Part shown: positions 6,169 through 12,405 of the stretch, one piece after another
Numbering within the stretch: the first letter of the stretch is position 1
Layout of the letters: each line of letters opens with the position of its first letter
Source: UBA6115 sp964629345
GTDB taxonomy: Bacteria > Bacillota > Clostridia > Christensenellales > Aristaeellaceae
NCBI GenBank assembly: GCA_964629345.1
Contig: CAZVSG010000068.1
Location: 1 to 12,405, forward strand
Length of the DNA stretch: 12,405 nucleotides
Direction: 5' to 3'
Translations under genes and position numbers: made by a program
Notes under the pieces: generated by a model
What the model was told of the DNA's origin: nothing
The model's input: the letters and a program-made list of their open reading frames with translations, nothing else
Databases searched by the model: none

Positions 6169-7131
6169 TCAGGTCACGGCCGGGGCGGCCATCAGGGCTT
6201 CCCCGCCTGAATAGGAGATCTGATAGCCATCGGCGGGCAGCAATGCGGTCCGCCCTTTTTTCAGTTCGAGCGTGCCGTGATCCCACGTGAGCAGGCTATC
6301 CTGAAGAGCGGTGAGGACGGCGAAACGCCGCCTGTCCGGAGTGATCTGAATGTCATGGCAATCACGGAAGCGGTCCAGCACGAAATAGAGGGTGCCGAGC
6401 AGCCGTTCATGAACGCCCCCGCCTATCCCGGGAACACGGATAGGGACCGCCGGCTGAGGCCTGGAAGACAGATCGATCGCGTCAAGGGAATCCTGCAGAT
6501 GCAGTTCCCTTCGTCTTCCTTTGTCATCCGCCCGGCCCCAGTCGTACAGGCGGTAGGTGATGTCGCTGGACTGCTGGATCTCATACAGAACGATCCCCGA
6601 ACCGATGGCATGCACCGTGCCCGCGGGGATGTAGATCGCGTCACCCGGCTTCACCGGCAGTCGCAGGAAGAGATCTTCAACAGCCTCGTCATCCTGTACC
6701 GAGCGACGCAGCCGCTCAAGGCCGATGCCGGGACGAACGCCGCAGATCAACTCCGCCCCCGGAACACTGTCCAGGATGACCCAGGCTTCGCTTTTGCCGA
6801 GCTTGACGTGCTTTTTCATTGCGGCGGCGTCTCCCGGATGCACCTGCACGCTCAGCCTGTCCCTGGCATCCAGCAGCTTGAGCAGCAAGGGAAAGGGCTC
6901 CCCGACGTCTGCGCCAACAAGCGCTTTACCGTGTTCTTCTATCAGTCTGCTGAGCGTACTTCCGTTGCCGTCACGGCACTCCAGGCCGGGGATCGCGGAC
7001 AACTCAAGGCTCTCCCCAGCGACTTCATCAGGGGCGTCCTTGCTAAACAATGTTTTCAGCCTGCATCCCCCCCAAGGGGTCTGGCTGCCGGTCCGCCAGG
7101 CAGGCGTCAAAAGGATCGGCGGCAGCGGCAT
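6169..7131 (-). CDS. manA: mannose-6-phosphate isomerase, class I (ManA)
   Basis: 320 residues, matching the short Firmicute ManA (about 315). It interconverts mannose-6-phosphate and fructose-6-phosphate, linking mannose use and mannosylated surface glycans to glycolysis. The cupin-fold zinc ligands are visible: SVQVHPGD (Gln96, His98), KSEAWVIL (Glu115) and IPAGTVHAIGSG (His174), followed by the family segment DITYRLYDWGR (190-200). The N-terminal WGG..LKTLF block (20-29) supports the chosen start. ATG lies 1 nt after the stop of the DUF1667 gene, with no clear ribosome binding site, so expression probably depends on coupling to that gene. It is the last gene of the seven-gene leftward operon. 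Confidence 0.93.
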   Translation of the reverse strand: MPLPPILLTPAWRTGSQTPWGGCRLKTLFSKDAPDEVAGESLELSAIPGLECRDGNGSTLSRLIEEHGKALVGADVGEPFPLLLKLLDARDRLSVQVHPGDAAAMKKHVKLGKSEAWVILDSVPGAELICGVRPGIGLERLRRSVQDDEAVEDLFLRLPVKPGDAIYIPAGTVHAIGSGIVLYEIQQSSDITYRLYDWGRADDKGRRRELHLQDSLDAIDLSSRPQPAVPIRVPGIGGGVHERLLGTLYFVLDRFRDCHDIQITPDRRRFAVLTALQDSLLTWDHGTLELKKGRTALLPADGYQISYSGGEALMAAPAVT

Positions 7132-7132
7132 A

Positions 7133-7492
7133 TCAGACGAGGGTCCGCGTCGCGACCAGGTTCACGCCGGTGTCCGCAACGTTTTCTTTCAGAACGTCGC
7201 CTGCCATGATGGGCAGGCGAAGATCCAGCCGAAAGATCTCCTCCATGCATGCCGTGATCTTTTCCTTCGGGATGGGCTGCTGTGTTTTCAGGCTGACCGG
7301 GACGGAACTGCCCTTCACCCGCGCCACCGCCGTCACCATCCGCAGCGGCTTGACGCTCTCCTGCCGCGCATAGACGTCTCCGCGCTTGCAGGAATGGTCC
7401 TTTACGCTCACCACGACACCGTCCTCAAGGGTCACCGTCATCCTGCAGCCGACAGGGCAATTGATGCAGGTGATGAGCTTTGTCTCCTTCAC
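7133..7492 (-). CDS. DUF1667 family Cys-cluster protein
   Basis: 119 residues. The N-terminus has a cluster TCINCPVGCRM (Cys9, Cys12, Cys16) and a fourth Cys in SCKRGD (Cys35). The spacing C-x2-C-x3-C-x18-C resembles the [4Fe-4S] motif at the start of molybdopterin oxidoreductases, so metal or Fe-S binding is plausible but unproven. In the family (PF07892) the gene usually lies beside GlpA-like FAD-dependent oxidoreductase genes; no such partner is visible here. The start is GTG at 7492, overlapping the pepV stop by 4 nt (GTGA), with AGAGG about 6 nt upstream inside pepV. The next gene, manA, follows after 1 nt. The biochemical role is unknown. Confidence 0.85.
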   Translation of the reverse strand: MKETKLITCINCPVGCRMTVTLEDGVVVSVKDHSCKRGDVYARQESVKPLRMVTAVARVKGSSVPVSLKTQQPIPKEKITACMEEIFRLDLRLPIMAGDVLKENVADTGVNLVATRTLV

Positions 7493-8868
7493 ACCGACGC
7501 CTCTTTGCCCGCGAGCCTGACGATCGCGTGGGCAAAGATCCGCATGCTCTGTGTCAGGCTGCTGACGCTGATGTATTCATCCGCCTGATGGGCCAGGTCC
7601 GGCTCTTCCGGAAAGCTTGCGCCGAAGGCGACGCCCTCGTCCAGAAGGCGCGCATAGGTCCCGCCGCCTGTGGACAGGGCCTTCTTTTCCCTGCCGGTCA
7701 CCAGGTGGTACGCCTCCAGCAATCCCTGCACCAGCTCGCTCGACTCCGGCACGTAATGGGGTTTCTTGAACGAGACCTGCCTGACCTGAATGCCCTTCAG
7801 ATGGGCCTGAACGATTTCCAGAAGCCGATCGCCTGCGATCAGCAGGGGATAGCGGATATCCAGCGTCGCGAATATCTGCCCGTCCTTCACGCGCAGGATG
7901 CCCAGGTTGCAGGTCAGGGGACCGGAAGCATTGTCCTGCGCTTTGATGCCCAGGCCCTCGCCGTCATACTGAGTGCCCACGGCGCTGGCCAGCAGGGCGA
8001 CAGGCCCCTGAGCTCCCAGTTCCTTCAGTACGATGAGCAGCTGCCCGATGGCATTCCTGGCGATCTCCGGATAGGCGGCATGACCGTTGATACCCGTCGT
8101 GCGGATGCGGATCCCGCCTTTCTCTTCCACGGCTTCAGCAGGCCAGCCATACGCCCTGGACAGCGCCGCGACTTTTTCGATCAGTTCCCTGCCGCCTTCC
8201 ACCAGGGCGCTGGCTGTGCCGGGGATGACATTGGGCCGCTCGCCGACGTCCAGGGAAAGGATGCGCAGCCCCTCCGCGCTGACAGGGGCACTCAGGTGAA
8301 GCCCGCACATGCCTTTTTCCAGGTTGATGACGGGGTAGGAAGCGTCGGGGCTGAACCCCGAGCGGGGCATGACCGCGACCTTCCTGTAATGCTGGATATC
8401 CTCCATCCCGCTCTCTTCATCGCACCCGATGATCAGCTTGACCTTGCGTTTCAGCGGAATGCCCGCCTGCCTGACCGCGGCCATCGCGTACAGCGCGGCG
8501 GCCAGGGGGCCTTTGTCATCCCCGGTGCCCCGCCCGTACAGCAGATCGCCCTCCAGCTGCGCGCCGAAGGGTTCCCGTGTCCAGCCGTCGCCGGCCGGCA
8601 CCACGTCCACGTGCGCCAGGATCGCCAGCGCGTCCTCGTCGCTCCCCTCGCCCATCTGCGCGTCCCCGGCATAGCCGTCATAGTCTTTGACCTCAAAGCC
8701 CAGCGCGGAACAGGAGGACAGGACAAGATCCAGCATCCTGCGAAGTTCCTCCCCAAACGGCGCTCCAGGCTTCGCGTCTGATTTCAGGCTGGGCACCCTG
8801 ACCCATTCCCTGAGCGTGCGGATCATGGGCTCCTTCATGGATTCGAGTACCTGTTCCAGATTCTTCAT
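7489..8868 (-). CDS. pepV: PepV-like M20 family dipeptidase
   Basis: 459 residues, close to the 470 of lactobacillar PepV. It is a cytoplasmic zinc enzyme that cleaves dipeptides to free amino acids. Active-site residues can be placed by comparison with PepV: AHVDVVPAG (His86, Asp88), GTGDDKGP (bridging Asp118), GCDEESG (general base Glu151 and zinc ligand Glu152), SPDASYPV (Asp175), and AHQADE near the C-terminus (zinc ligand His427). The catalytic domain is split by a lid domain (about 185-375), as in PepV. Start ATG at 8868 has AAGGAG 9 nt upstream, within the end of the MalY-like gene, whose stop is 13 nt away. The specificity (dipeptides versus related beta-Ala or D-amino acid peptides) is inferred from the family. 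Confidence 0.9.
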   Translation of the reverse strand: MKNLEQVLESMKEPMIRTLREWVRVPSLKSDAKPGAPFGEELRRMLDLVLSSCSALGFEVKDYDGYAGDAQMGEGSDEDALAILAHVDVVPAGDGWTREPFGAQLEGDLLYGRGTGDDKGPLAAALYAMAAVRQAGIPLKRKVKLIIGCDEESGMEDIQHYRKVAVMPRSGFSPDASYPVINLEKGMCGLHLSAPVSAEGLRILSLDVGERPNVIPGTASALVEGGRELIEKVAALSRAYGWPAEAVEEKGGIRIRTTGINGHAAYPEIARNAIGQLLIVLKELGAQGPVALLASAVGTQYDGEGLGIKAQDNASGPLTCNLGILRVKDGQIFATLDIRYPLLIAGDRLLEIVQAHLKGIQVRQVSFKKPHYVPESSELVQGLLEAYHLVTGREKKALSTGGGTYARLLDEGVAFGASFPEEPDLAHQADEYISVSSLTQSMRIFAHAIVRLAGKEASV

Positions 8869-8881
8869 TATTTGCGTCTCC

Positions 8882-10057
8882 TTATCCTTCCTTCACCGCA
8901 TGGGCGAAACGCTGAACACCTTCCAGCAGCTGGCTTCTGGGACAGCCATAGTTGATGCGCATGAAACCCTCACCCGCGGAATGCCCGAAAAACTGTCCGT
9001 CCGACAGCGCGACGCCGTGTCTCCTGCAGCGGCTGCCGATCTCGCAATGGGGCGTGTCATACGCGCGGATATCCACCCAGGCGAGATAGGTCGCCTCCAT
9101 CGGGGAGATGATCGCGTGGGGGAGAAGCTCAGCAAGCAGTTCCCTCAGCGCGTCCTGGTTCCCTCTCAGGTAGGCGATCAGGCCGTCCAGCCAGTCATCA
9201 CAGCCTGTATAGGCCACCCTGGTCGCGGTCAGCGCGAAAATATTCCCGCTGCTTGCCCCTGCGCGCTCAAGGTACTTCCGCAGCAAGGAAAGGGTGTCCG
9301 CTTCCCTGCATATGGCCGTCGCCTGCTGCAGGCCTGCGACGTTGAAGGTCTTGCTGGCGGAGGCAAGGCTCAGGGTCCTCTCGTCCGCTTCCGGCAGCGA
9401 CAGGACGGAGATGAACTTCTTCGGCGCATAGACGAAGTCGGCATGGATCTCATCGGACACCAGCCTGGCCTTGTAGCGCTTCAGGAGCATCACCAGGGTG
9501 CGCAGTTCCTCGCCGTCCCAGGCGCGGCCGACCGGATTGTGCGGATTGCACAGGATCATCAATCTGGCGCCTTGATGAAGGAAATGCTCGATCGCCTCAT
9601 AATCCATCCTGTACCGCCCGTTCTGATCCCTGATCAGCCGGGCGTCCAGGACGACCCGTCCGCTTTCACGGACAGAAACTGTGAAGGGGTCGTATACAGG
9701 GGTCTGGATGATGACCCCGTCGCCGGGCTGGGTCATCGTATTGACGCAGGCGCGGAGGCCGGCCACCACGGTCGGCAGTATCAGGGTGTCTTCCGGTCTG
9801 AAAACGGCCCCGTGACGGCGTCTCCAGAAATCCGTGACTGCCTGCGCGTCCTCCGCGGACTCAAAGGTGTACCCATAACAGGCATGCTCCGCCCTTCTGA
9901 TCAGCGCGTCCCGGATGGGCTGCGCGCAGGGGAAGTCCATGTCGGCCACCCACAGCGGGATCATCCCCTCCCGCATGATGCCCCTGGCGGCCCACTTGAC
10001 GCTGTTGGTCCCCTTCCTGTCGATGCCGGCATCAAAAAATGCCTGATCGTAGGTCAT
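8882..10057 (-). CDS. malY: MalY/PatB family PLP-dependent C-S lyase (cystathionine beta-lyase type)
   Basis: 391 residues, as expected for the family (fold type I aminotransferase-like). Members cleave cystathionine or cysteine conjugates to give homocysteine or a thiol, pyruvate and ammonia; some also act as aminotransferases. Seen: the N-terminal WVADMDFP block (36-43), CNPHNPVGRAW (170-180), SDEIHADFVY with the PLP-contacting Asp202 (201-210), the Schiff-base lysine in SASKTFNVAGLQ (Lys236), and FMRINYGCP near the end. Start ATG at 10057 is preferred over a start 30 nt upstream: GGGAGG sits 7 nt before it, and the gene then overlaps the methyltransferase stop in the classic ATGA arrangement. 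The substrate cannot be fixed from sequence. Confidence 0.9.
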   Translation of the reverse strand: MTYDQAFFDAGIDRKGTNSVKWAARGIMREGMIPLWVADMDFPCAQPIRDALIRRAEHACYGYTFESAEDAQAVTDFWRRRHGAVFRPEDTLILPTVVAGLRACVNTMTQPGDGVIIQTPVYDPFTVSVRESGRVVLDARLIRDQNGRYRMDYEAIEHFLHQGARLMILCNPHNPVGRAWDGEELRTLVMLLKRYKARLVSDEIHADFVYAPKKFISVLSLPEADERTLSLASASKTFNVAGLQQATAICREADTLSLLRKYLERAGASSGNIFALTATRVAYTGCDDWLDGLIAYLRGNQDALRELLAELLPHAIISPMEATYLAWVDIRAYDTPHCEIGSRCRRHGVALSDGQFFGHSAGEGFMRINYGCPRSQLLEGVQRFAHAVKEG

Positions 10058-10653
10058 TCTCTCGCCTCCCTGCAGATGAATACGCAATAGCCTTTTCTTC
10101 TCTGTTCAAGGGTTACGGTGTGAAACAGCGACGCCAGTTCCGTTTTGGAGGACAAAGCCCCCTGCTGTTTGCGTATCACCACTGCTAGGCAGCCTCCCGG
10201 ATTCAGCGATGCCGCGCTCCTGCTGTACATCCCGTACACGGTCTCCTTGCCCGCCCTGATCGGCGGATTGAGCAGGATCCAGTCGTAGGATTCGCCGGTG
10301 ATTGCCAGGCCGTCGCCACACAGCACGCGCGGGCTGACGCCGTTGAGCCCTGCATTCTTTTCGGCCAGGCCGCAGGCGCGCTGATTGATGTCGATCATCG
10401 TGATGCCGCAATCAGGATGAAGCCTGCTGAGGATGATCCCCACAGCGCCCCAGCCGCAGCCCAGGTCCAGCACCTTGCCGGAAATCAAGGGGTTGACCGT
10501 GTCCAGCAGCAGCCGCGTCCCCTCATCGAGGGCATCCCTGGAAAAGACCCCGGCATCCGTTTCAAAGGTGAAGCGGCTGCCCTGATAGTCCAGCTGAAAG
10601 ACCTTCGGTTTGTGCGCGGAATGCGGATCAGCCTTGAAATACTGCTCACTCAA
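10054..10653 (-). CDS. RsmC-like class I SAM-dependent methyltransferase (MTS domain)
   Basis: 199 residues. This is the single-domain Firmicute form (like B. subtilis YbxB) of the RsmC family, which in E. coli methylates G1207 of 16S rRNA. Seen: SAM-binding motif I VLDLGCGWGAVG (61-72), an acidic residue after strand 2 in TMIDIN (Asp88), and the amino-methyltransferase motif NPPIRAGK (129-136), typical of N2-guanine enzymes. The N-terminal block YFKADPHSAHKPKVF is also family-like. The start is TTG at 10653, overlapping the pseudouridine synthase gene by 8 nt, with AAGGAGG about 9 nt upstream. Both neighbours modify or are predicted to modify rRNA, which supports an rRNA target, but the exact base is unproven. 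Confidence 0.85.
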   Translation of the reverse strand: MSEQYFKADPHSAHKPKVFQLDYQGSRFTFETDAGVFSRDALDEGTRLLLDTVNPLISGKVLDLGCGWGAVGIILSRLHPDCGITMIDINQRACGLAEKNAGLNGVSPRVLCGDGLAITGESYDWILLNPPIRAGKETVYGMYSRSAASLNPGGCLAVVIRKQQGALSSKTELASLFHTVTLEQRRKGYCVFICREARE

Positions 10654-11365
10654 GCCCGACAGCCTCCTTCAGCGCGGCCAGTTCCGCCCCTGTCAGTTCC
10701 CTGTGCTCACCGGGGGCCAGGGTTTCATCCAGGCACAGCGGGCCGATGCGGATCCGCCTGAGCGCCGCGACCTCATGACCGCGGGCAGCGAACATGCGGC
10801 GGATCTGACGGTTCTTGCCCTCATGGATCAGGACAGCGGCAAGGCTTTCCGAAGTATTTGAACTGAGGATCCTGAGCGTTGCCGGCAGCGCTGTAAACTC
10901 ATGCAGAGGGATGCCTGCCAGAAATGCATCGCAGTCTTCCTCATCCAGTTTTCCGGTGACGGCTGCGACGTATTCCTTCATCACAACGCGGCCCGGGGAG
11001 AGGAGCCGATGCGCCAGCTCGCCGTCCGTCGTGAGCAGAAGAAGGCCCTCCGTGTCCCTGTCCAGCCTTCCGACGGGCATGCATTTCAGACGCACGAAAT
11101 AAGGCGGCAGCAGGTCCATGACGGTCCGGGACCTGTGATCCCTGGCGGCGGTCAGCACGCCGGCGGGCTTGTTGAGCATTACATGCCGCGCCGTGGCGCA
11201 AGGAAAAGCCCTGCCGTCCATGTCCATCGTATCCCGGTCGCTGACCTGACAGGCGGGGTCCCTTACGGCTGAACCGTTCAGGGAGACCCTGCCGTCGCGG
11301 ATCATCTTCGCGGCCAGGGAACGGCTGAGGTCCACCTGCAGCGAAAGACATCTGTCCAGGCGCAC
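10646..11365 (-). CDS. RsuA/RluB family rRNA pseudouridine synthase
   Basis: 239 residues. An S4 RNA-binding domain (about 1-48, MRLDRCLSLQ..VSLNG) precedes the synthase domain. The catalytic aspartate is in VGRLDRDTEGLLLLT (Asp102), and HVMLNKPAGVLTAA (61-74) and HEGKNRQIRRMF (181-192) are further family motifs. The N-terminal half and length resemble RsuA (16S U516), while GKNRQIRRMF is more RluB-like (23S U2605), so I do not assign one gene symbol. The start is GTG at 11365, 1 nt after the TAA of the upstream membrane protein gene and with only a weak ribosome binding site, so translational coupling is likely. It is followed by the methyltransferase gene with an 8-nt overlap. Confidence 0.9.
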   Translation of the reverse strand: MRLDRCLSLQVDLSRSLAAKMIRDGRVSLNGSAVRDPACQVSDRDTMDMDGRAFPCATARHVMLNKPAGVLTAARDHRSRTVMDLLPPYFVRLKCMPVGRLDRDTEGLLLLTTDGELAHRLLSPGRVVMKEYVAAVTGKLDEEDCDAFLAGIPLHEFTALPATLRILSSNTSESLAAVLIHEGKNRQIRRMFAARGHEVAALRRIRIGPLCLDETLAPGEHRELTGAELAALKEAVGLE

Positions 11366-11366
11366 C

Positions 11367-12287
11367 TTACTTCCCGGTTTCTCCGGCGCCCGTCGGCGTC
11401 AGTACCGCGCTGAGCGCCAGCTTGCGCCAGGGAAGCAGCGGCAGCCACAGGACGGCCATCACGGCCAGGAGAAGGAGAACGGTTTCGGAAGGAAAACTCA
11501 GCGTCAGCAGGACACTCACAGCCTTGAGGAAATCAAAGATCAGCATGCCGGACTGCTTCTGTGACAGGAGATGGGCAGCGATCACGTACATCACGCCGGC
11601 AAAGGCGGGCAGAGCCAGGAGGGTGTTGATCCGGATGGTCTTTCCGATGCGCCGCCTGCGCCGCCTGTCCAGCGAGCGCCCCTCGCGCCAGGCATTGAGG
11701 ACGCCCAGTTCGGGCACGCGCTGGTATTCAATTGACAGGCTTCTTCTCCAGCCGAAAATGGCCAGGGCGGCGGTCAGGATCCCGGCCAGCGTGATGAGCG
11801 CGATACCGGCGGGGTAATCGCCTCCGATCAGCTTTCCGACGGTCTCTATCGCCAGAAGGGACTCGTTGAAGCCCGGAACGCGCATATAGTAGTAAAACAG
11901 GACAAGGAAAGCCAAAAACGGCAGCAGGAAGGGCAGCATGCGAAGCAGGCGGTACAGCGCGGCCCTCAGCCAGATAAGGTAATTCCTGCCATTGACACTG
12001 TGATCCGCAGATTGACCATGCAGAGCCGCCATCCTCGCCGCAGCCTGGAAACGGAAAGGCATCACGATCAGGACATACAGGGGCAGAGAGGCCAAAAAGC
12101 CGAACGCCGGTGCGTGCTCCGGATCCAGGCAGGGAAACACCCCGGTAAAAACCGTATACAGCAGGGGCGCAAACGCCAGGGCGCGCAGCAATATCTGAAA
12201 TAGAACCAACAATAGAACAGAGGCGAATTGACCGGTATACACATTCCATCCCCGCCGGTGCGGAGAGGCGGCGGTCTGTTTTTGCAT
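11367..12287 (-). CDS. multi-pass membrane protein of unknown function
   Basis: 306 residues with about six predicted membrane segments by eye: near 22-50, 62-78, 116-135, 159-179, 221-241 and 268-287, with a possible extra one near 247-265. A very basic patch DRRRRRRIGK (208-217) lies between the fourth and fifth segments and should face the cytoplasm under the positive-inside rule. No catalytic or transport motif is recognisable. The protein may belong to the poorly described DUF-type membrane proteins common in Clostridia. Start ATG at 12287 is chosen over a start 84 nt upstream, because AGGAGG lies 8 nt before it and the promoter lies between the two. It is the first gene of the operon. 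Confidence 0.8.
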   Translation of the reverse strand: MQKQTAASPHRRGWNVYTGQFASVLLLVLFQILLRALAFAPLLYTVFTGVFPCLDPEHAPAFGFLASLPLYVLIVMPFRFQAAARMAALHGQSADHSVNGRNYLIWLRAALYRLLRMLPFLLPFLAFLVLFYYYMRVPGFNESLLAIETVGKLIGGDYPAGIALITLAGILTAALAIFGWRRSLSIEYQRVPELGVLNAWREGRSLDRRRRRRIGKTIRINTLLALPAFAGVMYVIAAHLLSQKQSGMLIFDFLKAVSVLLTLSFPSETVLLLLAVMAVLWLPLLPWRKLALSAVLTPTGAGETGK

Positions 12288-12318
12288 CCGCGTTCCTCCT
12301 GTCAGTGCAGTCCCTGCC

Positions 12319-12347
12319 AGTATAACGAAAGCCCGGCCTTCAGGCAA
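12319..12347 (-). promoter_or_regulatory. sigma-A-like promoter of the seven-gene operon
   Basis: On the minus strand TTGCCT (12342-12347), a 17-bp spacer and TATACT (12319-12324) form a good sigma-A-type promoter. Its start point would fall about 20 nt before the AGGAGG of the membrane protein gene. No other clear promoter is seen further down the operon. Confidence 0.7.
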
Positions 12348-12405
12348 GGGTTCGACGTACCTTATATACATTGAGCGCGAAAGCAGAGTCGTGCCTCAGA
12401 TAAGA

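Noticed and set aside
6157..6172. Hairpin CTGAC/GTCAG across the manA stop codon
   Set aside because: Only 5 bp with no following T run; too weak to call a terminator.
6277..7209. 310-codon plus-strand reading frame opposite manA
   Set aside because: No motif and no ribosome binding site. manA on the opposite strand is unambiguous.
7480..8781. 433-codon plus-strand reading frame opposite pepV
   Set aside because: Same codon-bias artefact. pepV on the other strand has every catalytic residue of its family.
10058..10087. 10-codon N-terminal extension of the MalY-like protein
   Set aside because: The extension overlaps the methyltransferase gene and has a worse ribosome binding site than ATG 10057, which forms an ATGA overlap.
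8687..10090. 467-codon plus-strand reading frame opposite the MalY-like and PepV genes
   Set aside because: It is longer than the real MalY frame but spans two genes antisense. Its translation is low-complexity Gly/Arg/Gln/Asp with no recognisable motif, while the minus strand shows clear PLP and zinc-site motifs.
12348..12405. TATATA-rich sequence at the right edge as a second or divergent promoter
   Set aside because: No -35 box at suitable spacing on either strand and no gene start in view.

Overview
This window looks like a chromosomal segment from a moderately GC-rich anaerobic Firmicute (Clostridia, for example the Christensenellales/Oscillospirales type). The evidence is a T-box leader in front of ileS, strong AGGAGG-type ribosome binding sites, frequent TTG and GTG starts (5 of 10 genes), sigma-A-like promoters, and a PepV-type dipeptidase. 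The assignment rests on gene content and signals only; no phylogeny was possible.

Left part (1-2163): a divergent pair. recD2, a RecD-like helicase cut off by the left edge, runs leftward. An NAD(P)-dependent malic enzyme runs rightward. Each has its own recognisable promoter in the 137-bp spacer and starts with TTG. The malic enzyme gene ends at a good intrinsic terminator.

Middle (2164-6168): a gene-poor stretch seems to hold the eroded start of a leftward sugar-phosphate isomerase/epimerase gene. Next come a sigma-A-like promoter, an isoleucine T-box riboswitch (AUC specifier, UGGU bulge, intrinsic terminator) and ileS. ileS encodes a long, eukaryote-like (type 2) isoleucyl-tRNA synthetase. 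A 278-bp convergent spacer follows, with a GC-rich hairpin, a ~98-bp nested inverted-repeat element and a smaller inverted repeat.

Right part (6169-12347, all leftward): one compact seven-gene operon. From its promoter at 12319-12347 the order is: multi-pass membrane protein of unknown function, RsuA/RluB-type rRNA pseudouridine synthase, RsmC-like methyltransferase, MalY/PatB C-S lyase, PepV dipeptidase, DUF1667 Cys-cluster protein, and ManA mannose-6-phosphate isomerase. Junctions are overlaps of 4-8 nt or gaps of 1-13 nt, so translational coupling is likely. Two genes modify RNA or are predicted to; the others handle peptides, sulfur amino acids and sugar phosphates. The operon therefore looks like mixed housekeeping rather than one pathway.

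I found no CRISPR array, tRNA, rRNA, transposase, phage gene or defence system. The least explained items are the orphan DUF1667 gene, the membrane protein that opens the operon, the palindromic element at 5988-6085, and the gene debris upstream of the ileS leader.
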